Under the pieces are notes generated by a model. The model ran no database searches. It was not told where the DNA came from and was given only the letters and a program-made list of their open reading frames with translations. From NCBI RefSeq assembly GCF_051622035.1, contig NC_135362.1, positions 15,289,501-15,353,500 on the forward strand: a stretch of DNA of 64,000 bases. Reading direction: 5' to 3'. This DNA is from Arctopsyche grandis (taxonomy: Eukaryota; Arthropoda; Insecta; Trichoptera; Hydropsychidae). Position 1 is the stretch's first letter, and every line of letters starts with the position of its first letter. Both the position numbers and the translations under genes were made by a program. Shown one piece after another: positions 49,999 to 63,593 of the stretch.

Positions 49999-50235
49999 TC
50001 TAGTGTGACAAAAACTTAAAAGTACAATTTTAGAATTGTAGGAAATACACCTATACTATATCTTGTTCAGATTTATTTCAAAAATCTCTTATTTCTGTAG
50101 TTAAGTCTATTAAATGTAACTAATGGTCCCATTTGAAACCCCATTATAATATGTTGGACTTTCTAAATTTGAATCAGTCCCCTTATGTTATGGAGTGTCT
50201 TTGATATATTCACATCTAGGATGAAAAAAATCACA
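49373..50235. other. Region after the last visible carboxypeptidase exon
   Basis: Intronic or broken. Contains a plus-strand stretch at about 49490-49816 that is open except for one TAA (near 49635) and could be a relic of a coding sequence I cannot identify, a (TA)n run at 49915-49994, and the lectin polyadenylation signal (complement of AATAAA at 50072-50077). No exon carrying the missing peptidase motifs was found. Confidence 0.5.
49915..49994. repeat. (TA)n microsatellite, about 40 units
   Basis: An almost pure TA run of about 80 bp. Long self-complementary runs of this kind are common sites of assembly error and breakage, which matters because the carboxypeptidase gene loses its remaining exons nearby. 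Confidence 0.95.
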
Positions 50236-53200
50236 TTATTGGGACGGAGCGGCGAGCACCTTTCCAGCAATCTTTTTTAATAGTTCAGATTTGTACGTCG
50301 TGACAATGTCAGGTTCTATTGTAGATACATATTCATCTTCATTGTTGTTGGAAGAAGCGGCAGCATAAGCATTAGGATCGTCCCCCATTTGCATGTAAGC
50401 GTTGTGATTGTATGGTCCCATAGTGGCGGAGCCGTCTTCTTCCACAGAGTTATTAGGATCGTTGGGTAGCTGTGTGGGGGTGTCATTAACATCCGTATCT
50501 CCGTCGTAAGTACTTGGCACCAATGTTGCCTCTTTCTCAAGGGACTTTTCTTGTATGTCTTGCGCGTGTTCATGGTGATTGTTGATGCCCGAATAGTGGC
50601 TGTCGATTTGCGGTGGGTTCTTGTGCGCCAAAGCTGAGGCAGCTTTCAAGTGAGGGGATTGCAAACCGTCTAATGAACTAGGGCGTAATTTGCCAAGAAG
50701 GTCGTTGAGGGTGAAGTGGGTGGGTAAATGCTCTGAGCGTGGTGGAACGGGGGACGAGCTCGTTATCGGTGGTGCTGTTGTCGTTGTCGTCAGAGAAAGA
50801 GGCTTCCTATCAAATAAATTAAAAAATTGCATCATGTTAATATTAATTTATTTGTACCAATTCGATTCTCAGCCATTTAAATTAAAATATATTTACAATT
50901 AAGCAAAAAAAGTATAAATCGGGTTTGATTTATTGTTATTGTTAAATTCTTTAGTATGTATTAATGTAAATTGGATATGTATGTATGTAAATTATAACGG
51001 TATATGGCAATAATGAATTCAATTCGAAAATTATAAAATGTTAATGTAAGAATTAAGAAAAATATATACATGGCTGAGAATCGGCATTAATTAAGATAAT
51101 ATGTGGCAAATTCATGATGAGATACCAAGCAAAGCTTTCTTCCCCATCCACCAAGTAAAGCCAATTTAGAATAAAATAAGAATAAATTATTACCATTTGT
51201 TAAAAAATATATATCAGTTAGTATTAGGATTCGCAAAAATTTGCATTTTTCACATATGTATGTATAATACAAAATGATTTTGGTGGCTGGGTCTATGAAC
51301 ATTGTCAGAGGCTAGATTCCATGCCAGAGATTGCACATGTACAATTATGACATCGCTCTTGATCACAATTGCTTGATATCATAAGGTATCATGAAGCCAC
51401 ACTGATGTCAAAGGCCCAATGGGCACACTTTGCTTTTCTGTCAAGATTTTACTTCAACGAGCAAGGCACTGTTTAGAATCTGGCCGCTGGTCATCTTTGT
51501 AGCTTTGGCTTGTATCTCACCTGTTAATGGCTTTACCCCTGCGCCGATGACACTGGAATAGAGCCGTAGTTGTAGTAGTAACATCTCGTCTGTTCGCAAA
51601 TGAAGTCCTTGATATCTCCACAGTGTTGGGGTTCCCAATGGAACGTGGGGGCTTTCAATGCTACGCAACCGTCACTCAACACATGTTCCGTGCTGAAATT
51701 ACATTTGAAATTTAAAAAAAAATTGTTTCGTTCGAATTTTTGCATTCGACTTTTGCTGTAAATTTACCCGTGTCTCGCTGTTCGCTGGGGTGCTGTACTT
51801 CCTTGAGGTACATCGACGGGATCCATGCTCGTCGGACGAGATGGGATTGTAGCTTCAGCTCCAGACACCGTCAATTCACCACGTTTCATGTAATTGAACG
51901 TGGCGTTGAAAGGCAATCCAGTGCTCATCCAAAGGAACATATCTGTTCCCAAATTGTTACCCGACGTCCAAAAATCATATTTCGTGTATCCTGAAAATAA
52001 AGTTTTTGTACGTTGTAATTGTGTGCGATTAATTTCATTGTTTAATGTGGCATTGGTTATGTTTGGAGTAGCAAATTGGCCAATTATGTATATATGTACG
52101 ATTGATAATTCTACATCTTTCGGAAGTACCCAGTACTGATGTGGACACGTTGTTTGCTCTGTGACCATGGGAAAAATGCATTATAGTAAATTGCTTTTCG
52201 AATGTGTGAGAAACTTTAATCGTTGACTATTAGTATTCGGTATTTTATTTTTTTGATTTCTAAAATTGCTGTTTAAATTAGCTGTGACCAAATTTTATAT
52301 AATTACGCGCGTCATATCCATTTCTAGTATGTATTAAATTGTACGTCTCGGTTATTAATACTTCGGACTGGATCGCTGTGGTAGTCCTTCCGAAAAAACA
52401 CTAGATACATAGATACACTGGATGGTCTGAGGAATTCAAAAAACATGTGTCGTTGAATGGACACGACCAACAGGCGCCGACGTGCATGGCAACAACACGC
52501 TGGAAAGTCAATTATCCAGCGGTGGATTGTGACCTGCCGATACAATTTATAGAAGATGGAATGAGCGAGATTTTAAAAAAACTATTTTATCCATCGGCGA
52601 TTTTTGTATATAACTTGGAAGAACGAAAAAATACGGAACGAATTGTTTGTATGTATTGTACTAAATTTCTGTAAAGGAGTGTGAATAAAGTTAGCATTCG
52701 TTCAGCTGACAAATGCGTTGCAAATAGTGTGAAAAAAGAGAATCAAAGAATGAAAATTACCAATATAGACAACCAAATTATCATAAAAACGTTTTCTTTA
52801 AAGTATAAAAGCCCAGGTCCAATCTGACAGATATATGAGAAATTGATAATTTTGAATATATGAAAAAGCACAATTTAGATTCCGGAGTCCCAAGTCAAAT
52901 TTTAATATTCACGTGGGAACATTTTTTATTTATTTATTTAATTGAATACTTGGGAATGGCGGAAAAGCCGATGGACCCAAGGGGTATGATAATACATACA
53001 TACAGTAGTACAGTAATACAAATATCAAATAAAACAGTGAAAAAAAAATCAAAAACAAAAAAAAAACCGGAAAGAAAATATTAACAACTCAAAATAGACG
53101 AAAATAAAATAAACAATAGAAAATAAAATAAAAACAAACTTAACTTAAATAAAAACCCAAATTTCTTCTGACTTGACATCGTAAATGAAAGTCAGAAGAG

Positions 53201-55474
53201 GCTAGTAAAAAAAGGAAGATTTACAAAAACCTATTTATTTAAAGGAAAACATCAAGTTTATTTTTAAAAAGGTTTCAGTTACTAATTCATTGGATGGACC
53301 TTTAGAAAATTACTAATGAATTTTTTTTCATATGAAATTTAATCCGAGTTTAGCTTAAATTATTTTAGATTAAGGTTGTATATTATATCTTTAAAAATTA
53401 TTATATTTATCACGCTATTAATTGTAGGTCAAACGAACGGATACGCCACTGTATCTTTTGCCTTTTTTCTCCCGTTTGTTTTCTTTTCCAACCTGTGTGC
53501 TCATTATGTATTCATTCTCTTTCAGTATGTAACAGCCAAAAATGCTTTTGTTGAAATTCCACTCTATGACCGAATTACAGTTTTCAAAACGAGCGCATGA
53601 GGAGAAATAGAGAGAAAGAGAGAGAGAGTGCAAGTGTTTCAGACGCATCCAATTGTTCTATTTAAAAAAATTCTTATTTATTTCGCCATGTGGAAAAAAG
53701 CTCTAAAGCTTTACTAAATAGACGAACGCGTACCATACGTATACACAATATGAATGTAGCTAAGCTCGTGCGCAGCTGTCTTTCAGCGAGTGCAGCGCAC
53801 CTTGCAGATCCTGATACGAGAGTTTGCACTTTTTGCTCTTTTCTTTGCGTTTTTCTTCTATTTTTTGCGTAGCGTAAGTGCGCGTGCGTAATGTAAGCAA
53901 TGTGCGGCAACGTAATGATGTAATGAGTGTGTGTTGGGTTGAATGTCCGCGCCTCGTGCTGCGTCTCCCCTCAACTTACCGGCGTTGCTCAGGTACGTCG
54001 TGATGGAGTCCGCCTTCTCCTTGGTCTCGAAAGAAGCCAGCTGTAGACCCAGCGACCTGAAAACAAACATTATGTCTAATCAGTCAATGTCGATGCTGTA
54101 ATGGTGTGCGGGGATCCCTCACCCAAAGTTTCGCTAAACTTTGGAAAGCTCATGGAAAATTAAAGTGTTTTCTTCTAGCATATATGTATGGATGTACTAA
54201 GCAGCTGCAAATAATGAAGGATTACTAATAATTAGTAAACGTACAGATATGCAGAAATTCATGGTGATTTTTAGGGATTTGGATTTGAATGTGTAATAGA
54301 TAACCAATTCCCTTAATATTTATGATCATTAGAATATACATAAATACACAGTTTTTTCGATTTTTTATAGTTTTATTTAATCTCCAAAAAATATTAGTGA
54401 CGTGTTGTTTAATAGTTCCCCATCTTAGAAAAAATATTGATTATATTGATGTAATAGCTGGAGCTTTCTTTTTACTGGTTAAGCATGTCAGGATTTAAAT
54501 TCAGACATAAATCTATTTCGGATTTGTTTGAATCTATATATGCAATATTGAAGCTTATGAAGTAAAATTATCTTGTTTTGTAGATTATATACATATAGAT
54601 ATATGATTATCAGATTACGTAATGATTGATAGTGAAAACTTTATGAAGCTTCTTTATTGGATCGTTTATATCTGCTGCTTTGTAGTCGACGTTACATATT
54701 TTCAAGTCGGCTTATGGCCTCGTTTGATTATGCGACCGTTATGGTATCTGCTTAAGGCGATTTAACGGTGGAGCAAGACCTTTCCGAGAGCATTTTCTAT
54801 GGAGGATTTACACGAAACGTCTCTTTGTCCAGCTGTTGAATTGAATTGTGGCGCCGCAGTTCCTCTCCGCGAACGGAATTCTTTCTCAGAGTTCATTGAA
54901 CATCCAAGATTGGCAATCTCCAGCATAATAGTGGCGCGGCGTCGACTAATGAAGCTACCGGAGATCCCACGGCGCGGAAGTCGAGATGCGAATAAGAGCA
55001 AATCGACGACGATGATGATAGTCGAGATGCTGCCGAAGAAGAAGCGGCGACAAAACGATCAACGATGAGAAGTAACGGTAACGCGATACAAAGCAGTCGG
55101 TTTAACACAATTTGTGGTGCAAAAAGCGTGGCGCTCAGAATAACAGTTCCGACTAAATATCGTTTAGCAAGTAACATTTTATGAGTCATACGACTTTTGA
55201 GCTTCCAAAGCGCTCACAGTGAATCTCGGTGGTCTTCAATTCTTTTTTTTTTGTGGTAAACCTCAAACATTCATGTCCGCGCATCAGAGTGGCTTCACCG
55301 CCGCGTAATATGTATTACAAATGAGTGGTAATCATCGGACATGATTTTATTATGTGCATGTTGCTCACCTGCAGTACTGGTACGCCAAGAAGTAATTGAG
55401 TTCAGGGCTGTAGGGATTCATGCGCGATACGAAGTACTGCACGCCGTCCAACTGGATGGTCGTTATCCTTTGTC
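50236..55474 (-). CDS. Secreted C-type lectin with long low-complexity tail, 5'-partial
   Basis: Five exons in minus order, 55474-55369, 54056-53980, 51990-51768, 51692-51537, 50806-50236; all phases join, about 377 codons seen. The upstream exon(s) with signal peptide were not found in the window. The C-type lectin fold starts at VQYFVSRMNPYSPELNYFLA, then YQYCR..LGLQLASFETKEKAD, then YDFWTSGNNLGTDMFLWMST. It closes with GCVALKAPTFHWEPQHCGD and KDFICEQTRC. Between them an insertion of about 45 residues is rich in Thr, Pro and Ser. The usual sugar/calcium EPN or QPD triplet is absent, so ordinary mannose or galactose binding is doubtful. A 190-residue Ser/Thr/Pro/Asn-rich acidic tail follows. 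Exon 4 would stop with TAA if its donor (GG|GTAAAG) were not used, giving a short tail-less form. Confidence 0.85.
52921..53160 (-). repeat. LINE/SINE 3' fragment, uninterrupted copy
   Basis: The (TTTA)n start, then TTAATTGAATACTTGGGAA and GATGGACCCAAGGGG match the repeat split by the piggyBac-like MITE at 24985-25538. This copy shows the empty TTAA site. The remainder is A-rich with AAATAAAATAAA runs. It lies in a lectin intron. Confidence 0.5.
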
Positions 55475-56182
55475 CTGTAACAAACAATGCACGTTGTGTT
55501 ATAATGCTAATACATGAGACGTTCATGGCGGCCCTTTCGACCGCCTCGTCGTCTTGGCCCTTTGTGTACAAAGCAGTCGACGCATCGACGAGGTGGCTTC
55601 GAGTACCCAAAGGACCCCCTCAGGATCCGATCAATTAAACCGGACTGCGATTCGAAGAATGCAAAAGTCATTACCGCTATCTAGACGCGAACGCATAGCT
55701 ATCTCAGAACGAATCTTTCAATTCGTACGGCGGGAGTGCGTCCATAAATCCGGATAAGGATCCCTTTGTCATGGGGCAATGACGGAGGGGGCCACCCGCG
55801 GCAACGATTGCTAGATTTATTCGCGGTGTATGGGAATAAACAGCCTCGGGGCAGACGCGACCCTGGCCCCTAGAGGTCAATGCGTGAGGTCGAGCTGGTC
55901 AAACTCCTCGTGGCGCCTTGCTTTGCGAACGCGCCTCTTCGAAATAGGTACTCTCATTATACTACGTGTGTGCCAATCGCCCTCGGTAGGTGTGTACTGG
56001 GTGAGAACGAAATCTCTCAGGCGCAACGTATAAACACTCCCGGTGTTGGTTAGTCTTGCTGGGGTCAAAAGATGTCCCACAGCTGTGTACGTTGCTTACA
56101 AGTCGCATTTAGCTACATATACTGAGGCAATTTTAGTGTAATTTAGTGGAATTTTGTGAATTTTAGTTTAATAATTTAATAC

Positions 56183-56331
56183 CAGTGAAAATCTCCCTAT
56201 TTTTGTCGCGTAGCCTTACTTTACGTAGGATACGAGGGGACTCGGTATGACGTCACCTAGTCCCCTTGTATCCTGCTCGCTCACACGTAAGTAAGACTGG
56301 AAGACAGAAGCAGGTAGAATTTGACGCCCTG
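56183..56331. mobile_element. Diverged hAT MITE, relative of 35165 copy
   Basis: Starts CAGTGAAAATCTCCC and ends near TTTGACGCCCTG. It matches the 35165 element in the reverse direction through AATCTCCC, TTTTTGTCGC, AGCCTTACTT and the core hairpin AGGGGACTCGGTATGACGTC. Also contains CCTGCTCGC beside the core. Both termini are eroded and no target duplication is evident. Confidence 0.6.
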
Positions 56332-59300
56332 CCTTACTTAAACTTCACTTCGCCTTATTGACACGTACTTAAATTCAGTTAATTTGAGAATAATGCGATT
56401 CCTATTGGTCTGTTAAGATGTTCTGACCGATAGGAATCGTGCATTTATAGGTTCATAACAAAGATCGATCAATTGAAAATGGAATCCAAAGTTTGCTACA
56501 CCCTGAAATTTAAATTTCAACTGAAATTTTCCCACACTTGCTCTGTGTATTTTAAGGAATTATATGAAAAGACTATTAAATTTATGGTTGTGGACTACTC
56601 AATTAAAATCGTGAGATTAATTTAAAATTTAGGCAATCAAAAAATTTTATGAATGCAATAAATGCAATAAAAATCGCACAATTTAATTTTAATTAGCCTA
56701 TAATACATATTTTCACTGTAAATTTAATTTATAAACTTATGTTTTTGTGAAAATTATGATCGCTATTGTAATAAAAGGCAATTTTAATCAGTATTATACT
56801 TACGGTGAACATATTTTTTTAGAGAAAATGGAAGAATCAATTTATAACTTAAAAAAATTGTATTTTAATGCATTGAAAAATCAGAATCAATAGGAAAAAC
56901 ATGACTATTGATCCAATACTCACTTTTGGCATAGCAATACTAGAGATTTTGAGTCATATCTCGTAAACAAAAATCAACCAACAAAAATCATTGTCATATT
57001 GGAATTCAGTGCGTCAAACTTAGTAAATATTAATTAGTCTCCGCTCCGGTAATCTATACAGGTTTGTTAATATTTATGAATTGTATATTTAAATATTTCG
57101 GCGTTAATTGTATATTTAGTGATAGTCGATATTACGAAATAAAGGACAAAAGCGCAATTTTAGAAAATAAATAAATCTAAAGGACAGAACTGTGAAATAA
57201 AGGACGTATGGTCAACTAATTGTACTATATACATATGTACATATACTAATTGAAATTCAAATTTGAATTCATACTCTTTTTCAAAACTTTGCAGTATTTG
57301 ATACAATAATATTGTCACGAGTAGCAGTAAATATACAAATTAGCGCAGTTTAAAATGTTTTTAAATGATATATTTTTTGAACGCAAACGTGTAGGTATAC
57401 TAATAGGCAAGTAAAAATTCTAAATTTATACTATGTATTTCATTGAATTCAAAGCTTGAAAACATTTTAAAATTTCGGTTTCTTGTTTTTTTTATTGTAT
57501 CTACATACGTTTCATTTAATGGCGTCCCTCTTAAATATTTAAAATATGCGTATTTGTACAATCTCAAAGATCTAATCTGCAAGTGTTGAATGATGAAAAT
57601 ATGAAATGGTGTTTTAAAGACTGTTCACCGTTGCGTAGGCGTCAATGCACGCTCCGATGAAAGATTGCATTTAAACCGAGAATGATCGTAATAAGACAAC
57701 TTGACAGGATGAATGGGCAAAAAGTCTGTTGCTCGCTCTCGGTGAGAATTCACGGACACGGTAAATTGCGATTTAGAATTGGCCAAGGGTTACCCATTTA
57801 ATTGCGCCTGGGCGTATCTTTTGATTTTTCACGGGCGTCCGTCTCTACGGCGAGGCAATATCATTATGAAACTACATATGTATATAAAATTATATAGCTA
57901 GGATGCACTTCCACCTGCACTTCACGTCTTAGCATCCAGCCAACCGGTCAGGCACTTCCGCTTATTAATTTAATACGATTTCGTAATCGACTTCGCCTGT
58001 TGCATCTATGCATCTTGTATTTACATACGCGAGACGACGAACTCACATTTGCAATGTAGTATGTGGTATTTTTTTATAATCTTTGGCTCGATTGATAGTG
58101 TCGTTCTGTCCTATTCGAAATTATCTACCCTCTCCTCTTCTATTGTGTGTGTGTGTCATCAACACTTCCGCTTCCGACAACCGTTTGAGAAGTCTGATAG
58201 ACGTGACTTGAACGTCAATTGTCATCGCTGCACGTATGACTCATTCGTATTTTTCATCGCCTTTCATAAAAAGTTACACTGGCTTGTACGCGAGTAGGTT
58301 CCCATTGGATTGCAAGGTTCACCTTTGGTTAAGCCACAGCTGGATACAAGTATTATTTTTTTGTAGCCAAATGAATGTAAACCGTATATGGTAGACTCGT
58401 GCATACGTGCTCGGTACTTACTATACATATTACAAAGCAACTGTACAAATAAAATAAAATAAAGTAGTAGTAGAAGCAGTAGTGTGTGTTTTCTATCGTA
58501 TTTTCTGCATTTTTAATGAAGATGGTCTATCTCGAACATTCCTTAATTTTAATTTTAGTGTGATGATAAATTAAGGTACTGGTTACTAGTTGTGTTTTTT
58601 TACTAAATATATAAGTATGGGAAATAAATTGATTCACTTTTCACTGACGACATTTTTATGGAAATCGCACCCATCGACCCGTGTATGATTTTAAATGCAT
58701 AATAAATTTCAAGTAGCAATAATCTGTTGTGAAATCTGTGTTAAATTTCTGATGCATCCATGTTTGTTTATCTCGCGATCGTAGACGCGTAAGTCGAGAG
58801 TGTTAATGAAATTTAACCCACAATTGATCTTGTTCTAGTGATATGTCCTTGTCCGCTTTAAGGAATCGTGTGTTGCGGTTAATGGAGTCATTGTGAATTC
58901 ACGCGTGGTATTTTAAACGTGTGCATACGATGCATCTTAAATTTGGATGCAAAAATAAACAGAAAAAAAAATGATCGAGGTTGAGTGGACCGTCAAAGTT
59001 TCGTTTTCGACCCAGAGATCAAATATTTGAGCGTCGATTAAAAGGTTTGCGTTCCACTTTGAGCCTGCGATGCATATCTGGAGTGCATAACCAAACAACC
59101 GAAGGATGAAAAAGAAAATGGAATAAAAAAAGAGCAAACAAGGAGAGTTGGGATGCGTAAAAAGCGCGATCATCCATAAGTCATGAAGTCGGCGACCTAC
59201 CACCGCGGTAAATAAATAAATGCCCATTCTTCTTAGCATTGTGTTTGCGATACAGCGGGTATAATATTTGTTTTTTGTCTCGAGTGGGGACACTATGTAT

Positions 59301-61740
59301 GTTTATGTATGTGAATACTACAAAAATTTCTGGTTTGCTCTTTGCGTTCGGCTTGGTCATTGCATATTTGCACTGCATTCTGAATTGTCCTGCTGGTATG
59401 GCTCCACCACTCCTGGGGCACGTTTTAAAAGCTCTTATTTATATAACCGTCGTTTCGCCGAGGGCTATAAAACTTCAAGATTGTTTAAAACCGATGACTT
59501 CATACCCTCGCTGCACATGTACAATTCATTTTGCATTGTTCTTAATACATCGTAACCAAGAGGTGCTTATTAAGCTCTGGTCTTTGAAACGGTGGAAGTC
59601 ATCGACAGCGGGCATGACCATCTTGGTACAAGGGTAAATACCTGACCGTGGTCACGATTAAAGCTAAATATAGCTCGGGACCAATCCAGCCCCTGAACAC
59701 GAGAACTCTCAATCTCGTTCCTTGCAAACACGGAGAGGTGGGCCTTGTTTGTAAATCTGCGTACTAGGCATTTTCTTTTTTTTTTTAAATATGTATGTAC
59801 ATATCTTATTCATTGACTACATCTGTCCATCCAGTGGGTGCCATCACAAATTCTGGTCGGGTAAGCGTAATTGCTGTCAATTTATACCACCGACCTACCT
59901 ACCAACGACGATCAGCAACGTGAGGACACCTCGGATGTGACACGCGCGTGGTCGATTACCAACAACATCTGATTTGCTTGACAAAGCAATGCAAATTCGT
60001 TTTGCGGCGACATGCTGCGAATTCAATCGCGCCAAACACTTTCAGTCAGTGTCAATCTTCCTTGATCTATAAATGAAAAGACCCGCCTCTTTTTTCACCC
60101 AAATCCTTAATTATCGCACACTAATCACATCCTGCCAGGAAGGAATCAATTAGGTGTGTTGACCTCCATCAGATTTTTCATTCGCGATAATGAAGGATAG
60201 TCTCTATCCCTCACCCAACACGCGGAGTGCCCAAAGTGATGCGTCGAGTGTATTAAATTAACCGGTCACGATGTAATTAATCTGTCAGGAAAATGGGCGA
60301 GAAGGGTTTTATTTTTACCTTAATGATGAAGGATGGAGGGTTTTGTGCAAAAAGGGAATTTAATGCCGTTGGCGTTTTATTTATATTCGGATAATAAAGT
60401 TCGTATTGTTTATTGGATGGGTGCCTTTCATAGACATTCATGTATGTAAGTACACACTGTCGATTTATATTGGGATCTTTTTCGTTCGTAATGTTAATGT
60501 GTGGTCAGTGGATCCTTAAAAAAATGTGTTTTGACTGTTGAATAACTAATTTACATCGTAAAAAAAAGTAACACGAGACGCTATGCGTATTATATATTTT
60601 TTTCAAAGTCAAGGCTTACAAATATACATACATAGAGGGTTTTAAATTAAACGTCTGACTACCTGTCCATCTTCAATTCGGACCGCACTGAATTGTTTTC
60701 ATTGTTGTTTTTTATTCATTGTTGATTATTTTATTATTCTGATGTTGTTATTTGCTTCCCAACCAATATCATTTATCTAGGCAAGGATGGACGTGATGCC
60801 CCCGGGTTACATCACCGCCGCAAACGACCATTAAACCGCCGCGTCTGATCCATCAGAATAATTACACTCTCACGAGAAAGGTACAAAATTAAATTAATAT
60901 CAACGAGAAGAAAAAAAAACAGATGTATATGAAAATCATCGTATATGGAAGAAGCGCGCTATTGCATAACACGCATGTAATTGGGATCCTTGAACTTGCG
61001 CCGGGGCAATTGCGCCATAACTAGTTTTAACCCCTCGCCGCGGTTCGCCGCCGTGGTTTTTCGTGAGGTGTTTATATTGCATTGTTGGTGGGTAATTTTT
61101 ATATTATCGCCATGGGATGTGTCCGAAGATGCGAGGCGCCCACGTTCCACATATTGGGTCCTCCCCCTCTTGGTGTTGTTAATTCGTATTCATTGGAAGG
61201 TGGCACGCGTGGGTCCCTCTCGAGTGCAGCTAATTGCGTATTCCGACAGTGCAAGTCTATGTATCCGTCGTTTGGGAGGAAGGAAGGCGACGATGGTAAC
61301 CGGGAGGGACTTCAGAGGGATACAATGTTCTACCAACCCCGATTAGAAATGCAGAAAGCGTACGAGGCGAGCCATTGTTTCGTCGCGAACACGTCCAATC
61401 CTTACCAAGCGAAAACGAAAGAACAAAATATGCCTATATCGTATCCCATGGTCGGATCGAAAACACTTCGTCATTTTGAATGGAAGCGGATTCGCTTGTA
61501 ATGGTTCTGATTCTACATACTATATTTTTCGGTTTTTTAAGTGGATTTAGGACATGGGTCATGGGCTGTGGATGTACATAGCTACACCATACAGATAAGT
61601 TATGAACCCTATTAATGTGTAACAAATTGATATGAATTTAGATATAGGTTTTAATTAAAAGATAATGATTCAAGACAGACTATTTTTCATCTGTTTTTCC
61701 CATGATATCATTACGGGTTGTCCCTGAACGAAATCTTTGG
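56332..61740. other. Gene-poor stretch, 5' side of lectin gene
   Basis: Probably holds upstream introns or promoter of the minus-strand lectin gene. Some parts (57600-61500) are less AT-rich, but no reading frame shows motifs. No element recognised. Confidence 0.4.
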
Positions 61741-61744
61741 TATT

Positions 61745-62010
61745 AACTTTGTACATATATTTAATGATTATAAAATTTTGAAATCATACTCAAATAGTGG
61801 TGGCATTAGTGGGTTGGATGGTTTTTGCCAATGTGATGGAGGAACCGTTTCAACAATGAAATCAAATAAATTGGCAATCTCTGACAAGAAACGTGGACCA
61901 GCAGCACTACATATTATACTCGGAATAAATTATTTTCAATCGAGGTCAACCCATGGGGTCGAACCCGACAGCCTCTCGGTGGTTAGCATTAACGCAACCA
62001 ATCAATCATA
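61745..62010 (-). mobile_element. tRNA-derived SINE
   Basis: Minus-strand copy sharing the family end (AAATCATACTCAAATAGTGG complement), the body block GGAACCGTTTCAAC and a head with a box B-like GGGTCGAACCC (complement). It faces the plus-strand copy 100 bp to the right. Confidence 0.7.
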
Positions 62011-62107
62011 ATATATGTAAAAGTATAAAATGTATAAAGTATGTATACGCTCTGTTAATCATCATTAACTTTTTAATTAATTACTTATTTTACCAGCTAT
62101 AAAGCTC

Positions 62108-62415
62108 ACAATGAGTGGTTAGCGTATAATGCTAACAACTAAGGGGTCGCAAGTTCCAACCAAATCCAGCGTTGCTGGCCAGACCTTAGATGTATGTTTG
62201 TATGTGACTTCAGGTTGATCGTTTCATATCAGAATTTGCCTATTTATATGATTGCATGTCTCAATATTTCGTGTTATATTTATCTGAAATGGTTCCTATC
62301 AAATTTGCTCATTTATCACCATTATTTGAATTTATTTTCGAATTATTATAATATTATTAATTTATATATGTACATATTCACAAAGTTGGCCATTGATGTC
62401 GCCTTGGGACAATAT
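62108..62415 (+). mobile_element. tRNA-derived SINE
   Basis: Plus-strand copy with head TGGTTAGCGTATAATGCTAA (box A-like) and GGGTCGCAAGTTCCAA (box B-like), body with TTGATCGTTTCATATCAGA, then CCATTATTTGAATTTATTTTC. The 3' tail GGCCATTGATGTCGCCTTGG is also present in the copy at 21391. Confidence 0.7.
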
Positions 62416-62419
62416 CGTA

Positions 62420-63593
62420 CAATGATACAATGGTAAAAATAAATGATGGTTTTGGAAGAAAATACATGTAACAAATATCTTTCGATAATATAATATTATG
62501 CTTACTACATGAAGGGTAATTCTGCAAAGCTTATTGTGTGGCAAGAATATGCTTAGTATAATATATGTTTTAAAAGTAGGGTATTAGGATATTCAAAGCC
62601 TCTTAATTCATATTTATTCTTAAAATATTACATAAATTAATCGTTAACGTATATGCGATACGCGAATTTAATTACCGAGTGAAAGGAAAATACACGTAAA
62701 CAACTAGAGCGTAGGCTTTGACAATGCGATTTGTATCAACAAACATTACGAATGCAAAGTGAGAATCGTATTACACGCGTTGCGAGGAAATCTATCTAGG
62801 TACGCGATGTGCATTATACGAGTAGTATCTCGATATTCAGGTGTAATAAACCTGTTCGATCGATTTGTTTATCTCGTGAAACACGAGAAAATAAAAGTGT
62901 TCGAATGCGTGCGCGTGCGTGTCTTTGATTCATTTGCCGATTTTAATCTTTTTTGTTTCGTACCGTTTTTACATTAACGCGATTTGTTTATGCAACGTCG
63001 TGAGTTAATTTGACGTTTTAATCACAAACATCGTTACACATTCATATATGAAATTGTATACAAATTTGCACATTTATATTAAAAATATATAATTAAAGTT
63101 TTCGTAATTATTGTTATCACACATTTGTGTAGTACGAAATTTATGTTAGTTATTTTTGACTTGCATAAGATTTTATAATAGTTGAAAACATTTTTGCTTT
63201 AGTGTAATATAGTTAGTTTAAAATTTAAAATTACGATAATGCAAAGCTTTTATACACTTTTGAGCGTATCTTTGAGTGCAATGGACTTTAAAAGATCAGA
63301 GTTCAACCCAATAGACGAGAATTTTTTTCCTATTGAAAACCGCTTTTAAATATTTACTTATATTTGAGTTTTTTTATATTTGCATAATATTTGCATAATA
63401 TTACTAATAAATTTAACCCTGTTCAAAGTTGAAACCCTCACTTGAAGTTCTATTACGAGAAAAATTTAATTTCGCATATAATTTTAGTCGCCGAATCAAT
63501 AAAAATCATTATTCTAACTATGTACATAATAATCCTCTTAAATCGAATTTGAGTCAAAAACTACGTCTTTCTGTTATTTTTTAGAATTACTAA
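62420..63593. other. AT-rich stretch
   Basis: No gene or element recognised. Confidence 0.45.

Noticed and set aside
49815-50003. Ile/Tyr repeat frame
   Set aside because: It is the translation of the (TA)n microsatellite.
53438-53455. TACGCCACTG as a hAT right end
   Set aside because: A solo terminus without a left partner or duplication; probably a fragment.
54799-55068. 89-codon frame between lectin exons
   Set aside because: Runs through intron sequence with no splice signals and is rich in low-complexity codons.
59239-59637. 132-codon plus-strand frame
   Set aside because: Two overlapping frames are open here and neither carries recognisable motifs or splice signals.
60959-61150. Minus-strand frame ending RRKFKDPNYMRVMQ as lectin 5' exon
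   Set aside because: No signal peptide, no donor in the phase required by the lectin exon at 55474, and no lectin motif.
61082-61501. 139-codon plus-strand frame
   Set aside because: Overlaps another open frame on the same strand, has no domain, and composition looks random.
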